Source: Woeseiaceae bacterium (GTDB lineage Bacteria; Pseudomonadota; Gammaproteobacteria; Steroidobacterales; Woeseiaceae). Taken from it: a DNA stretch of 64,000 nt. Position 1 is the first letter of the stretch; each line of letters starts with the position of its first letter. Below are positions 26,194 to 35,895 of this stretch, piece by piece. The stretch is taken from assembly GCA_021773115.1 (NCBI GenBank), contig JAJFKS010000017.1, forward strand, positions 339,838-403,837, in the 5' to 3' direction. The notes under the pieces are model-generated. The model was not told where the DNA came from and did not search any database. It worked only from the letters and a program-made list of their open reading frames with translations. The translations under genes and the position numbers were made by a program.

Positions 26194-26499
26194 ATGTCCG
26201 AATTAGAGATTGAAGTTGTCTTCGCACTCGCCGAACGGCAGTCACTGCTAACGGTAAAGGTACCTTCAGGCTCAACCGTTGCGAACGCCCTGGACGCGTG
26301 TGGGATTGCGAGGATATATCCGGAGATTGATCTCGGCCAGCTGCCGGTCGGAATCTGGGGGCGGATCGTCGCGCGTGAGCATGTGCTTGGCCCCGGCGAT
26401 CGGGTGGAACTCTATCGACCTTTGGCGTTGGACCCGCGCGAGGCACGGCGCCAACTTGCGTTAAGCGGACAAACAATGGGTCACGCACAAAAAGACTAG
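26194..26499 (+). CDS. rnfH: RnfH family protein (RatB)
   Basis: A 101-residue beta-grasp (ubiquitin-like) protein, with IEVVFALAERQSLLTVKVP at the start, GIWGRIV in the middle and the typical DRVELYRPLALDPREARR end. The molecular role is not settled; it is often next to ratA or the rnf operon. It overlaps the convergent bamE gene by four bases at the stop codons. Confidence 0.92.
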   Translation: MSELEIEVVFALAERQSLLTVKVPSGSTVANALDACGIARIYPEIDLGQLPVGIWGRIVAREHVLGPGDRVELYRPLALDPREARRQLALSGQTMGHAQKD

Positions 26500-26822
26500 A
26501 GGTCCGGCGCAAGCTCCTGGTCCTTGCGAATCTCGCTGACCTTCTCGTCAACGAAATAAATCGAAACCCAACGCTTGCGAATTGTGTCGCTTCGACCAAT
26601 TTTCAAATAATAGACATAGTCCCAGCGATTCCGGGTGAACGGATCATCTATCATGGGCGTTCCAAGCAGGAATCGAACCTGACTTTTGGTCATGCCAATC
26701 TCAGCCTGATCCAGGTCCTTCTGTTCAATCAGGTTGCCCTGAGAAATATTCGCGCGATAGACACACGCACTCAGGATCATGAGGCAGAAAATAGTGAGGA
26801 TAAATCGGGAAGTATTACGCAT
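26496..26822 (-). CDS. bamE: outer membrane assembly factor BamE (SmpA/OmlA)
   Basis: Starting at the ATG at 26822 (alternatives at 26828 and 26873) gives 108 residues with a lipoprotein signal (ILSAC lipobox) and the SmpA/OmlA domain: QGNLIEQKDLDQAEIGMTKS, VRFLLGTPM and WDYVYYLK. BamE is a lipoprotein of the beta-barrel assembly machine that stabilises BamD in the complex. The divergent neighbour is fur, with an intergenic region of about 85 bases that must hold both promoters, an arrangement shared with pseudomonads. Confidence 0.94.
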   Translation of the reverse strand: MRNTSRFILTIFCLMILSACVYRANISQGNLIEQKDLDQAEIGMTKSQVRFLLGTPMIDDPFTRNRWDYVYYLKIGRSDTIRKRWVSIYFVDEKVSEIRKDQELAPDL

Positions 26823-26907
26823 AGTCATAGTGTCTGATCGATTTGGGCTGAAAAGTTTCAGCCACGTTGTCATAATAGGCGCGCATCATACCTGTGAGTA
26901 AGCGTTC

Positions 26908-27327
26908 ATGCAGCAAAGAAAAGAACTACGACAGGCCGGTCTCAAGGTCACCCTGCCGCGATTGAAAATTCTGGAGATTCTGGAGGACGCGCAGTTACGC
27001 CATATGAGCGCCGAAGACATCTACAAGCAGCTGCTGCAGGAAGGTGAGGATATCGGCTTGGCAACGGTGTACCGGGTGCTGACCCAGTTCGAAGCTGCGG
27101 GTCTGGTCACGCGCCACAATTTCGAAGGTGGCCATTCGGTTTTTGAACTTGACGACGGTGAGCATCACGATCATATGGTCGTCGTGGAGTCCGGTGAGGT
27201 CGTCGAGTTTGTTAGCGCCGAAATTGAACGGATTCAAAAGGAAATCGCCGACGAACACGGTTTTGAGTTACTGGATCACAGCCTCGTGCTTTACGTAAAG
27301 GCGAAGAAAGCGGTGCCCGACGACTAG
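26908..27327 (+). CDS. fur: ferric uptake regulator Fur
   Basis: A 139-residue regulator with the winged-helix N-domain (LKVTLPRLKILEIL, SAEDIYKQLL, TVYRVLTQFEAAGLV) and the metal-site HHDH (86-89). The CxxC pair that binds structural zinc in E. coli Fur is absent (VESGEV in its place) and the C-terminus has no Cys, as in Pseudomonas Fur. It represses iron uptake genes when loaded with Fe2+. It is divergent from bamE and convergent with recN. Confidence 0.96.
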   Translation: MQQRKELRQAGLKVTLPRLKILEILEDAQLRHMSAEDIYKQLLQEGEDIGLATVYRVLTQFEAAGLVTRHNFEGGHSVFELDDGEHHDHMVVVESGEVVEFVSAEIERIQKEIADEHGFELLDHSLVLYVKAKKAVPDD

Positions 27328-27353
27328 CGGCAATCGGATTCTGTCGTCACGGA

Positions 27354-29039
27354 TTATCCCGCACGCTGTTGACGCGCGCCCGCGAGCATTTCTGTCGCAT
27401 GGTCAAGCGTCGTTCGGGTAATCTCGACCCCACCCAGCATTCTCGCCAGTTCCTCAATTCGCTCGTCGTAACCAAGCATCTGCAAGCCGGTACGGGTTGA
27501 TTTTCCATCCGATACTTTGCTGACGCGAATGTGTTGATCGGCAAGGCTCGCGACCTGAGGCAGGTGGGTAACGCAGAGCACCTGTCGGTTTTCGCCAAGC
27601 TCCTGCAAGCGCCGACCGACCATTTCGGCGACGCCACCGCCGACGCCACTGTCGACTTCGTCGAATATCATTGTTGGAATGTCGCTGCCGTCACTGGCGA
27701 TCACCTGAATGGACAGGCTCATGCGCGACAATTCACCACCCGATGCAATTTTCGCCAGCGGTTGTGGTTGTTGCCCCGGATTCGCGCTAATTAAAAACTC
27801 GACGGCGTCGATCCCCCAGGGGCGTGCGGACTTCTCATCCAGCCGCGACAGGCTTATCTCAAATGTGCCGCCCGGCATACCCAGGCCCGCCATCGCCTCG
27901 GTCACGGCCTGAGAAAATGCCTTCGCCGCTTTGGCACGTTTTCTTGACAGGGCTTCTGCCTTCGCGAAGTACGCATCGCGAAGTGCCGTTGCCTGCTTTT
28001 CGAGTTCCTTGCCGCGCGCTTCGGCATGGCTCAGTTCATCGAGTTCCTCGCGCAATTGAGCGCGCAGCTTCGGTAGCTCGCTGGCATCAACTCGGTGTTT
28101 GCGGGCAATCACCTGGATGGCGTCCAGTCGCTCCTCAACCCAGTCACGCCGGTGGGGATCCATGTCGATGCTGTCTTCGTAACGGCGCAATGACTCGGCC
28201 GCTTCGGAAACCTGGATACCTGCCGATTCCAGTAGTTCAAGCAGCGGTTCCAAATTCGGGTCGTATGCCGTAATCGAATTGAGTGCGCGCCTGGCATCGG
28301 CAATCAGGCTATTTGCATTACGACTGTCGCTGTCCATGAGCGCGTCAAGCGCCGTCGTCAGACCATCGGTGAGGCGACCACTGTTCAGCAATTTCTTGCG
28401 CTCGACCCCCAATGCCTGAACCTCGCCGTCATTGAGGGCCAGTGACTCCAGCTCATGCGACTGAAAAGTCAGCAGGTCCAGTCGCGACGCTCGATCAGCA
28501 TCCGCATCCAACAATGACTTGAGGCGGTCTGTGACACTGATCCACTCAGAGTAGGCGCTGGCGATTGTGCCGCGCTGCTCCAACAAGCCGCCGAAGTGGT
28601 CGAGCAAATCGCGCTGCACGGAACGCCTGCCAAGCGACTGGTGGAAGTGTTGTCCGTGGATATCGAGCAGCAGTTCACCGATGCTTTTTAGCTGCGACAA
28701 CGGGACTGCGTTGCCATTGATGAATGCACGAGAACGGCCGTCGGCATTGATCACACGCCGCAGCAGACAATCGCTGTCGAGGTCCAGCGCGTTCTCATTC
28801 AGCCAAGTCATCGCAAGTGGAAGATTCGAGATTTTGAATTCGGCCGAGAATTCTGCGCGCTTTGCGCCATCGCGAACCAGGGCAGCGCTACCACGCTCGC
28901 CAAGCACCAGCCCAAGCGCATCAATGAGTATCGACTTGCCCGCGCCGGTCTCGCCAGTCAATACCGTCATGCCGGATGCGAACTCGACGTCGATTTTTTC
29001 GACGATCGCGAAGTCGCGAACTTGTAAATTCATTAACAT
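27354..29039 (-). CDS. recN: DNA repair protein RecN
   Basis: A 561-residue SMC-like ATPase. Walker A is in VLTGETGAGKSILIDALGLV, the ABC signature is in KIASGGELSRMSL and Walker B in PTMIFDEVDSGVGG, with a two-part coiled coil between. RecN acts early at double-strand breaks, holding ends together, and in many bacteria is part of the SOS response. The start is 8 bases downstream of nadK, so the two form an operon; an in-frame ATG two codons later is an alternative start. Confidence 0.96.
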   Translation of the reverse strand: MLMNLQVRDFAIVEKIDVEFASGMTVLTGETGAGKSILIDALGLVLGERGSAALVRDGAKRAEFSAEFKISNLPLAMTWLNENALDLDSDCLLRRVINADGRSRAFINGNAVPLSQLKSIGELLLDIHGQHFHQSLGRRSVQRDLLDHFGGLLEQRGTIASAYSEWISVTDRLKSLLDADADRASRLDLLTFQSHELESLALNDGEVQALGVERKKLLNSGRLTDGLTTALDALMDSDSRNANSLIADARRALNSITAYDPNLEPLLELLESAGIQVSEAAESLRRYEDSIDMDPHRRDWVEERLDAIQVIARKHRVDASELPKLRAQLREELDELSHAEARGKELEKQATALRDAYFAKAEALSRKRAKAAKAFSQAVTEAMAGLGMPGGTFEISLSRLDEKSARPWGIDAVEFLISANPGQQPQPLAKIASGGELSRMSLSIQVIASDGSDIPTMIFDEVDSGVGGGVAEMVGRRLQELGENRQVLCVTHLPQVASLADQHIRVSKVSDGKSTRTGLQMLGYDERIEELARMLGGVEITRTTLDHATEMLAGARQQRAG

Positions 29040-29046
29040 CTAAGCT

Positions 29047-29886
29047 TCACATTTCCCGATTTCGACTGTCGCGTCCCCAGAATAACTTGGAGCGCAGGAT
29101 GCTATAGAAATCATAGCCGGGTGGGTGCACCAGTGTAACCCGCTTATTTGCCGCCGAAATTTGCAGTTTGTCATCCGGTGTGATGCTACCCATGGAGAAC
29201 CCGTCGACAGTAATTTCAGCTTTGGTTTCGTCACGTTCGAGAAGCGAGACGTCGATGGACCGATCCGCCGCAACAACGATCGGCCGGTCAGTCAACGTGT
29301 GCGGACAAACCGGAACGACAACAATGGCATCAAGATGCGGCTCAATGATCGGCCCACCGCAACTCAACGCGTAGGCCGTGGAGCCAGTTGGCGTGGCGAC
29401 GATGAGGCCATCGCCAGAGTGCGTGTTGACGTAGCGGCCATCGACTCGCGTTTCAAAATCGACCATACGGCCCGTCTCACGGCGCTGCAAAACCACATCG
29501 TTGAGGGCGTAGGCAACCTGTTCTCTTCCCGACTTTTGGAACAAGCGTGCTTGCAGCAATAAGCGCGAGTCGACGGAATAGTCGCCATGCAGGACTTGGT
29601 CGACACTCGTAATCATTTCGTCCGGCGTTACATCGGCCAGAAAACCCAGCCGCCCACGATTAATTCCAAGGATTGGGGTGCCATATTTGCGGGCGAGGCG
29701 ACTCGCATACAGCATTGTGCCATCGCCACCGATCGCAATGACGAGGTCCGAATCTTCGATTTTCTGTTGTGGAATAACAGTCAAACCGGCGGCGTCGAGA
29801 TGCGCAATGAGCAGGTCGCGGGGCTCGGTGACCCTTGGGTCTTCAAGCTGGCCAACGATGACAATTTTCTGAAATGACTTGGGCAT
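29047..29886 (-). CDS. nadK: NAD kinase
   Basis: A 279-residue enzyme with the family motifs VIAIGGDGTMLYASRL (GGDG, catalytic Asp), GINRGRLGFLADV and TPTGSTAYALSCGGPI. It phosphorylates NAD to NADP using ATP, in the cytoplasm. The length is typical (E. coli 292). It is divergent from hrcA (58-base gap) and precedes recN. Confidence 0.96.
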   Translation of the reverse strand: MPKSFQKIVIVGQLEDPRVTEPRDLLIAHLDAAGLTVIPQQKIEDSDLVIAIGGDGTMLYASRLARKYGTPILGINRGRLGFLADVTPDEMITSVDQVLHGDYSVDSRLLLQARLFQKSGREQVAYALNDVVLQRRETGRMVDFETRVDGRYVNTHSGDGLIVATPTGSTAYALSCGGPIIEPHLDAIVVVPVCPHTLTDRPIVVAADRSIDVSLLERDETKAEITVDGFSMGSITPDDKLQISAANKRVTLVHPPGYDFYSILRSKLFWGRDSRNREM

Positions 29887-29944
29887 TGGTCAATTGTGGC
29901 AAACCCTTGACCCACCGCCAAGCCATTGCTAGCGTTTCCCTCGA

Positions 29945-31003
29945 ATGTCAGCTGAAACGTCCAATCCAGTACCCAACGATCGCGGTCAACATTTGTTGCG
30001 CGTGCTGATTCAGCGCTATATCCGCGATGGTCAGCCGGTGGGCTCACGCACTTTGTCCAAAGACGCCGGTTTGGATCTTAGCCCTGCCACTATTCGCAAT
30101 GTTATGTCGGACCTTGAAGAAATGGGCCTGGTTTCGGCACCGCACACATCGGCTGGCAGAATTCCAACGCCCAAAGGCTATCGACTCTTTGTCGATACAC
30201 TGGTCCGCTACCGCACGCCCGGTGACGGTGATATTCGGAGAATACGGGCGCAGATACGCGATGAGTCGGACAACCCGGAGAGTTTGCTTGGCGCGGTTTC
30301 CAGTATGTTGTCGGATATCACCAGTATGGCCGGTATCGTGACCGTCCCGCGAGCGCCGAAAGTCAAACTCAGGCAAATAGAGTTCTTGCCGCTGTCCGAG
30401 AACCGTGTGCTGGTCATCCTGGTCGTGAACGATCGCGAGGTACAAAACCGGATTTTGCACACCGATCGGGAATATTCAGCATCGGAGCTTCAACAGGCAC
30501 AGAATTTCGTCAATGAGCACTATGCCGGCTTTGATCTTGCAGAGGTGCGGACTAAATTGCTCGAGGATCTGGAGTCGACGCGCGACTCAATGAATCGAAC
30601 GATGCATGACATCATATCGGTGGCCCAGAGCGCGATGGACGGTGCGACGGACCCGAACAACAAATACATGGTCGCTGGCGAAACCAAGCTGATGGATTTT
30701 GCGGAGCTGTCCAATGTGGATACTTTGCGAGGCCTGTTCGATGCTTTTTCGCGCAAACGGGTCATCCTCGACTTGTTGGATCGCAGTATCAATGCGAACG
30801 GAGTGCAGATATTTATTGGTGAGGAATCGGGCTATCGAATCTTCGACGGTTGCAGCGTCATCACAGCGCCGTACCGCGTTGACGAAGACACGATCGGTGT
30901 TCTGGGCGTGATCGGGCCGACCCGAATGGCCTACGACCGGGTAGTACCCATTGTCGATATCACCGCTCGTCTATTGGAGTCGGCACTTAGCCACAACAGC
31001 TAA
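29945..31003 (+). CDS. hrcA: heat-inducible transcription repressor HrcA
   Basis: A 352-residue repressor with an N-terminal winged helix (LIQRYIRDGQPVGSRTLSKD, LSPATIRNVMSDLEEMGL, HTSAGRIPT), a GAF-like dimerisation domain and a C-terminal block IGEESGYRIFDGCSV. HrcA binds CIRCE operators and is kept active by GroEL. I found no CIRCE inverted repeat ahead of hrcA, grpE or dnaK, so its targets (probably groESL) are likely elsewhere. It is followed by a terminator-like hairpin and grpE. Confidence 0.96.
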   Translation: MSAETSNPVPNDRGQHLLRVLIQRYIRDGQPVGSRTLSKDAGLDLSPATIRNVMSDLEEMGLVSAPHTSAGRIPTPKGYRLFVDTLVRYRTPGDGDIRRIRAQIRDESDNPESLLGAVSSMLSDITSMAGIVTVPRAPKVKLRQIEFLPLSENRVLVILVVNDREVQNRILHTDREYSASELQQAQNFVNEHYAGFDLAEVRTKLLEDLESTRDSMNRTMHDIISVAQSAMDGATDPNNKYMVAGETKLMDFAELSNVDTLRGLFDAFSRKRVILDLLDRSINANGVQIFIGEESGYRIFDGCSVITAPYRVDEDTIGVLGVIGPTRMAYDRVVPIVDITARLLESALSHNS

Positions 31004-31022
31004 TCGCGCAGGTTTTTTGCCA

Positions 31023-31047
31023 AAAATCGCCGAATATCGGCGATTTT
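31023..31047. terminator. hairpin after hrcA
   Basis: AAAATCGCCGA-ATA-TCGGCGATTTT is a perfect 11-base stem with a 3-base loop ending in a T run, 20 bases after the hrcA stop. It looks like a bidirectional terminator, so grpE is probably transcribed from its own promoter. Confidence 0.8.
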
Positions 31048-31104
31048 ATCGCCAGAGCTCTTGATATTTTCTGCCCCACCCCCAAACTGCGGACGTCATT
31101 TAAG

Positions 31105-31124
31105 CGTCGGGCGGGTGCCCGACG
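31105..31124. promoter_or_regulatory. hairpin in the grpE 5' region
   Basis: CGTCGGGC-GGGT-GCCCGACG is a perfect 8-base stem with a 4-base loop, about 30 bases before the grpE start. It has no T run and may act in the 5' untranslated region; its function is unknown. Confidence 0.4.
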
Positions 31125-31154
31125 TTGTGTGTCTGAAACTTGGAGCTTATTTTG

Positions 31155-31733
31155 ATGAATGGACAGGCGGGACGTCCCGACGACAACGTTGATGAGCCAG
31201 TAGAGCCGATGGAGAGTGATGCGACGAAGCTTGCAACGGACGAGGTCGAAAAATCGGGTTCAGCCGAGCAGCAACAGGAGTTGTCTGAGCTGGATACTCT
31301 AAAGGCCAAGGCGGACGAGAACTATGACAACTACCTGCGCGCCGCAGCCGAACTTGACAATGTTCGCAAGCGTGCGGCCCGGGATATTGAAGCCGCGCGG
31401 CAATTCGCATTGGAGCGATTCGGCAAGGAGCTTCTCGCGGTCCGCGACAGCCTGGAGATGGGTATCGCCAGTGCAGACAATGCCAGTGTTGAGAGCCTGC
31501 TGGAGGGTAGTGCGGCAACCCTGAAGCTCCTCGAGTCAACCATGCAGCAATTCGGCATTGATGAGATTGATCCGGCGGGTGAGCCATTCGACCCGGAGCT
31601 GCATGAGGCAATCAGCATGCAGCCATCAGAAGACATCGAGCCGGGGTCCGTGCTAATGGTCGTACAGAAGGGATATTCATTGAACGGCAGGTTGCTGCGG
31701 CCGGCAATGGTGATTGTTGCCGCAGATTCATGA
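31155..31733 (+). CDS. grpE: nucleotide exchange factor GrpE
   Basis: The ATG at 31155 lies 10 bases after GGAGC and gives 192 residues; an in-frame start at 31140 precedes that ribosome-binding site. An acidic N-terminal tail is followed by a long dimeric coiled coil (NYLRAAAELDNVRKRAARDI) and the C-terminal beta domain (QFGIDEIDPAGEPFDPELHE, GYSLNGRLLRPAMV). GrpE releases ADP from DnaK. It begins the grpE-dnaK-dnaJ series. Confidence 0.96.
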   Translation: MNGQAGRPDDNVDEPVEPMESDATKLATDEVEKSGSAEQQQELSELDTLKAKADENYDNYLRAAAELDNVRKRAARDIEAARQFALERFGKELLAVRDSLEMGIASADNASVESLLEGSAATLKLLESTMQQFGIDEIDPAGEPFDPELHEAISMQPSEDIEPGSVLMVVQKGYSLNGRLLRPAMVIVAADS

Positions 31734-31832
31734 TCTCGGGACAAAAAAGCGCTCGTTTTCGCTTGAAACACCGGGTGCTGGCCCCACCTAGACGAGCAGT
31801 TAAACTTATTTACAAATTTGGAGCGTATGAAG

Positions 31833-33767
31833 ATGGGTAAAGTTATTGGTATCGACCTTGGTACCACGAACTCCTGCGTCGCAGTGATGGAGGGCGGAGT
31901 CCCCAAGGTAATTGAGAACAGCGAAGGCGATCGCACGACCCCGTCGATTGTTGCCTTCAGCAAGGACGATCAGGTGCTGGTTGGCCAGTCGGCTAAGCGC
32001 CAGGCTGTGACCAATCCAGGCAACACACTATTTGCAGTGAAACGACTGATCGGCCGCAAATTTGATGATGATGTCGTACAACGCGACATCGACATGGTGT
32101 CCTACAAGATCGTCAAGGCTGACAACGGTGATGCCTGGGTCGAAGCGAATGGCAAGACGATGGCACCACCGGAGATTTCCGCGCGCGTGCTGATGAAGAT
32201 GAAGAAAACCGCCGAGGATTACCTTGGCGAGGAAGTCACAGAAGCGGTTGTAACGGTTCCTGCCTATTTTAATGACTCGCAGCGCCAGGCAACAAAGGAT
32301 GCGGGCAAGATTGCCGGTCTGAATGTCAAGCGAATAATCAATGAGCCAACGGCCGCAGCACTAGCCTATGGTATGGACAAGAAACGCGGCGATACCAAGA
32401 TTGCCGTATTCGATCTCGGTGGCGGAACCTTTGATGTCTCGGTTATCGAAATTGCGGAAGTCGACGGCGAACACCAGTTCGAAGTGCTTGCAACCAACGG
32501 TGATACTTTCCTCGGCGGTGAAGACTTCGATATGCGCGTCATCGAATACCTGACGTCAGAGTTCCTGCACGACAGCGGTGTTGATATCACGGCCGACCCA
32601 TTGGCGATGCAGCGTTTGAAGGAAGCTGCCGAGAAAGCCAAGATTGAGCTGAGCTCGCAGCAGCAAACCGAGGTCAACCTGCCTTACATTACGGCAGACG
32701 CCACCGGACCGAAGCATCTCAACATCAAGCTGACGCGTGCGAAGCTCGAGTCGCTGGTTGATGAGTTGATTGCTCGCACCATCGGGCCTTGCAAGATTGC
32801 ATTGAAAGATGCCGGATTGAAGGTCAACGAGATCGACAACGTCATTCTCGTCGGTGGCCAGACACGTATGCCGAAAGTGCAGGAAGAAGTGCAGAATTTC
32901 TTCGGTCGCGAACCGCGGCGTGACGTGAACCCTGACGAAGCGGTTGCGCTGGGCGCAGCGATTCAGGGCGGAGTGCTGTCCGGGGACGTCAAAGATGTAT
33001 TGTTACTCGACGTAACGCCATTGTCGCTGGGCATCGAAACGCTCGGTGGTGTCATGACCAAGCTGATCGAGAAGAACACGACGATCCCGGCGAACGCGGA
33101 ACAGGTATTTTCGACAGCCGACGACAATCAAACTGCGGTTACGATTCACGTCCTGCAGGGTGAGCGTGAACGTTCAGTGGACAACAAATCGCTGGGTCGT
33201 TTCGACCTGTCTGACATTCCGCCATCACCACGTGGCTTGCCGCAAATTGAAGTGACCTTCGATATCGATGCGAACGGTATTCTCAATGTATCGGCAAAAG
33301 ACAAGGCGACCGGCAAGGTCCAGAACATTGTCATCAAAGCGTCCAGCGGATTATCGGACGACGAGATCAATCAGATGGTCACGGATGCCGAGAGTCATGC
33401 GGAAGAAGATCGCAAGTTCCGTGAGTTGGTCGATTCGCGCAACCAGGCGGACGGCCTGATCCACGCAGCAGAGAAAACGCTCAAGGATCTTGGTGAGAAA
33501 GCCTCGGCGGAAGAACGGCTGGCGGTTGAAAATGCCGTATCGGACCTCAAGAAAGCGCTCGACGGTGACGATAAAGAAAAGATCGAAGCCAAGACGACCG
33601 CATTGAGCGAGGCATCGGCGGGACTTGCCCAGAAGCTGTATGAGGAAAAATCGGCAGACGCTGACTCCGATGATGCAAAAGGCGATGCAGCAAGTGATGA
33701 TGTCGTCGATGCGGAGTTCGAAGAGGTCGACAAAGACGACAAAGACGACGACGTGAAATCAGCCTGA
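31833..33767 (+). CDS. dnaK: molecular chaperone DnaK (Hsp70)
   Basis: The ATG at 31833 has GGAG 9 bases upstream and begins [18 protein letters not shown], the universal DnaK start. The 644-residue protein has the ATPase domain ([34 protein letters not shown]), the linker [12 protein letters not shown] and the peptide-binding domain, and an acidic lid tail. It binds unfolded proteins with GrpE and DnaJ. Confidence 0.98.
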   Translation: MGKVIGIDLGTTNSCVAVMEGGVPKVIENSEGDRTTPSIVAFSKDDQVLVGQSAKRQAVTNPGNTLFAVKRLIGRKFDDDVVQRDIDMVSYKIVKADNGDAWVEANGKTMAPPEISARVLMKMKKTAEDYLGEEVTEAVVTVPAYFNDSQRQATKDAGKIAGLNVKRIINEPTAAALAYGMDKKRGDTKIAVFDLGGGTFDVSVIEIAEVDGEHQFEVLATNGDTFLGGEDFDMRVIEYLTSEFLHDSGVDITADPLAMQRLKEAAEKAKIELSSQQQTEVNLPYITADATGPKHLNIKLTRAKLESLVDELIARTIGPCKIALKDAGLKVNEIDNVILVGGQTRMPKVQEEVQNFFGREPRRDVNPDEAVALGAAIQGGVLSGDVKDVLLLDVTPLSLGIETLGGVMTKLIEKNTTIPANAEQVFSTADDNQTAVTIHVLQGERERSVDNKSLGRFDLSDIPPSPRGLPQIEVTFDIDANGILNVSAKDKATGKVQNIVIKASSGLSDDEINQMVTDAESHAEEDRKFRELVDSRNQADGLIHAAEKTLKDLGEKASAEERLAVENAVSDLKKALDGDDKEKIEAKTTALSEASAGLAQKLYEEKSADADSDDAKGDAASDDVVDAEFEEVDKDDKDDDVKSA

Positions 33768-33794
33768 CGAATTCTCGACTCTGTTAATGTAAAA

Positions 33795-33817
33795 TCGGGC
33801 GCTGTGATGGCGCCCGA
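33795..33817. promoter_or_regulatory. dnaK-dnaJ intergenic hairpin
   Basis: TCGGGCGC-(7 bases)-GCGCCCGA is a perfect 8-base stem in the 66-base gap between dnaK and dnaJ. No T run follows, so it may be a partial attenuator or an mRNA stabiliser that keeps DnaJ levels below DnaK. Confidence 0.55.
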
Positions 33818-33833
33818 AATTTAAAAGAACCCT

Positions 33834-34967
33834 ATGGCCAAACGCGACTATTACGAAACTCTCGGCGTCTCAAAATCGGCGACTGCTGACGAGATCAAAA
33901 AGTCTTATCGTCGACTCGCAATGAAACACCATCCGGACCGGAATAAGGGTGGTGATGATGCGTCTGAGAAGAGGTTCAAAGAGGCGAAAGAGGCTTACGA
34001 AGTCTTGAAAGATGCGGACAAGCGTGCCACTTACGACCGGTTCGGGCACGATGGATTGCGCGCACGTAGCGGTGGTCAGGGTGGTTTCGGTGCCGAGGGC
34101 TTCGGCGATATTTTCGGTGACGTGTTTGGTGACATCTTCGGCGGCGGTCGCCGTGGCGGCGGAGGGCCGCAGGTTTTTCGCGGCGCCGACCTCGGTTACG
34201 AACTGAAGCTTGATCTCGAAAAGGCCGTGGCCGGCGACGTCGTCGAAATCGACGTACCGACGCAGATTGCTTGTGAAACCTGCAAAGGGTCTGGCGCCAA
34301 GAAAGGGTCGTCGCCTGAATCCTGCACGACTTGCGGTGGCGTGGGGCAGGTTCGCATGCAGCAGGGGTTTTTCTCGGTGCAGCAGGCTTGTCCTGCGTGT
34401 AAGGGCGTCGGGACGACAATCAAGGACCCATGCGGCGATTGCCACGGACGCGGCCGTATTCGCAAGACGCGAACGCTGTCAGTCAAGGTACCCGCAGGTG
34501 TGGATGATGGCGATCGGATTCGCCTGTCCGGAGAAGGTGAGGCTGGCCGCAATGGTGGTCCTCCCGGCGATCTATACGTGGAAATTCGTGTCAACAAACA
34601 CAGAATATTTAACCGCGACGGTGCAAACTTGTCGTGCGAGGTGCCGGTAAGTTTCGCGACGGCGGCATTGGGTGGCGAAGTCGAACTGCCTACCCTGGAT
34701 GGCAATGTTTCATTGAAAGTCCCGGCCGGTACGCAATCTGAAAAAGTATTCCGTTTGCGCGGCAAAGGTGTGACGACAGTCAGAGACCCGCGAAGAGGTG
34801 ATTTGTTTGCCCAGGTTTCTGTCGAGACACCGGTTAACCTGACCGCAGAGCAGCAGGCACTTTTGAAAAAGTTCGATAAATCCGTGCGCAAAGACGGCGA
34901 CAAACACAACCCGCGTGCGGATGGCTGGCTCGACACCGTGAAGCGGTTTTTTGACCGCATAAGCTAG
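33834..34967 (+). CDS. dnaJ: co-chaperone DnaJ (Hsp40)
   Basis: A 377-residue type I J-protein. The J domain has HPD in MKHHPDRN, then a Gly/Phe-rich region, then four CxxCxGxG zinc repeats ([32 protein letters not shown]) and the substrate-binding C-terminal domains. It delivers clients to DnaK and stimulates its ATPase. It is followed after 5 bases by dapB. Confidence 0.98.
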   Translation: MAKRDYYETLGVSKSATADEIKKSYRRLAMKHHPDRNKGGDDASEKRFKEAKEAYEVLKDADKRATYDRFGHDGLRARSGGQGGFGAEGFGDIFGDVFGDIFGGGRRGGGGPQVFRGADLGYELKLDLEKAVAGDVVEIDVPTQIACETCKGSGAKKGSSPESCTTCGGVGQVRMQQGFFSVQQACPACKGVGTTIKDPCGDCHGRGRIRKTRTLSVKVPAGVDDGDRIRLSGEGEAGRNGGPPGDLYVEIRVNKHRIFNRDGANLSCEVPVSFATAALGGEVELPTLDGNVSLKVPAGTQSEKVFRLRGKGVTTVRDPRRGDLFAQVSVETPVNLTAEQQALLKKFDKSVRKDGDKHNPRADGWLDTVKRFFDRIS

Positions 34968-34972
34968 TACCA

Positions 34973-35716
34973 TTGACGCAGGCACTACTGGGGCGCGTCA
35001 TTACTTCAACACGAATCGCAATTGCAGGTGCTGGTCGAATGGGCCAGGCGCTCGCTGCGTCCATTGAGCGGCAATCGGATCTGACGGTCGCGGGCATCTG
35101 GCGCCGCGGATCAGACCTGGCGGCACTGCTCGCCGATGCCGATGTTGTCATCGATTTCAGTCTGCCGGAAGGAACCGAGCTCGTCGTGAGTGCCGCCGTT
35201 GCCGCACGAATACCACTCGTGTGCGGTGTCAGCGGCCTCAATGAGGCTCAAATGCTCAGTATCCAGCAGGCAGCCGAGAGCCTGCCTTTGGTTTACGATC
35301 GCAACATGAGTCTCGGAATTGCCATTCTTGAGCGCTCAGTGCGCGAAGCGTCCGCATCGCTCGGCGGCGACTTCGACGTTACCGTCTCCGAGGTGCACCA
35401 CGTGCACAAAAAGGATTCACCATCTGGTACGGCCCTGAAGCTTGGTGAGGCAATCGCTTCGGCGCGTGGCGAATCCGGTACCGGTGGCATCAAATTCGAG
35501 GCAGAGCGCCGCGGTGAGGTTCCCGGGGATCATGAGGTCACGATGCGCACGGCAACTGAAACCCTGAGCTTTGCTCACAGCGTTACCACGCGGCAAGTAT
35601 TTGTCGAAGGCGCAATCCGGGCGGCTCAATGGCTCGTCAGGCAGCCTGCCGGACTGTATTCGATGCAGGATGTGTTGTTTCGGAATTACGATCCGGCGGG
35701 CAATTCTCGAAAATAG
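34973..35716 (+). CDS. dapB: 4-hydroxy-tetrahydrodipicolinate reductase
   Basis: A 247-residue enzyme with the Rossmann motif IAIAGAGRMGQAL and the catalytic block EVHHVHKKDSPSGTALKLGE. It reduces the dihydrodipicolinate precursor with NAD(P)H in lysine and diaminopimelate synthesis. It is slightly shorter than E. coli DapB (273), mainly in the first half. The only plausible start is a TTG at 34973, 6 bases after dnaJ, which suggests low translation or coupling to dnaJ. Confidence 0.95.
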   Translation: MTQALLGRVITSTRIAIAGAGRMGQALAASIERQSDLTVAGIWRRGSDLAALLADADVVIDFSLPEGTELVVSAAVAARIPLVCGVSGLNEAQMLSIQQAAESLPLVYDRNMSLGIAILERSVREASASLGGDFDVTVSEVHHVHKKDSPSGTALKLGEAIASARGESGTGGIKFEAERRGEVPGDHEVTMRTATETLSFAHSVTTRQVFVEGAIRAAQWLVRQPAGLYSMQDVLFRNYDPAGNSRK

Positions 35717-35895
35717 TGCCGATTGAGTCTGGCGAAGACTGCCACCCTTCAGTAAACTACGCCGGATCGCTGGGCGGTCAGCGAAGTCGCGAGCGGGAGG
35801 CAAAGTCCTTCCGCTTTTGTGCATCTGCAACCGGCAGATAATGCGATGAGCTGGTCTTTGAGTGATTTTTGCGTCAGATCATTTGAGGATCGTCA

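Noticed and set aside
31060..31095. Possible sigma-32 promoter (CTTGATA then CCCCACCC) ahead of grpE
   Set aside because: The gap between the boxes is about 7 bases, far too short for a sigma-32 promoter.
34196..34960. Long open frame antisense to dnaJ (and similar ones opposite carB, dnaK, ftsH and folP)
   Set aside because: These are mirror frames of well-supported genes with strong codon bias and show no independent motif.
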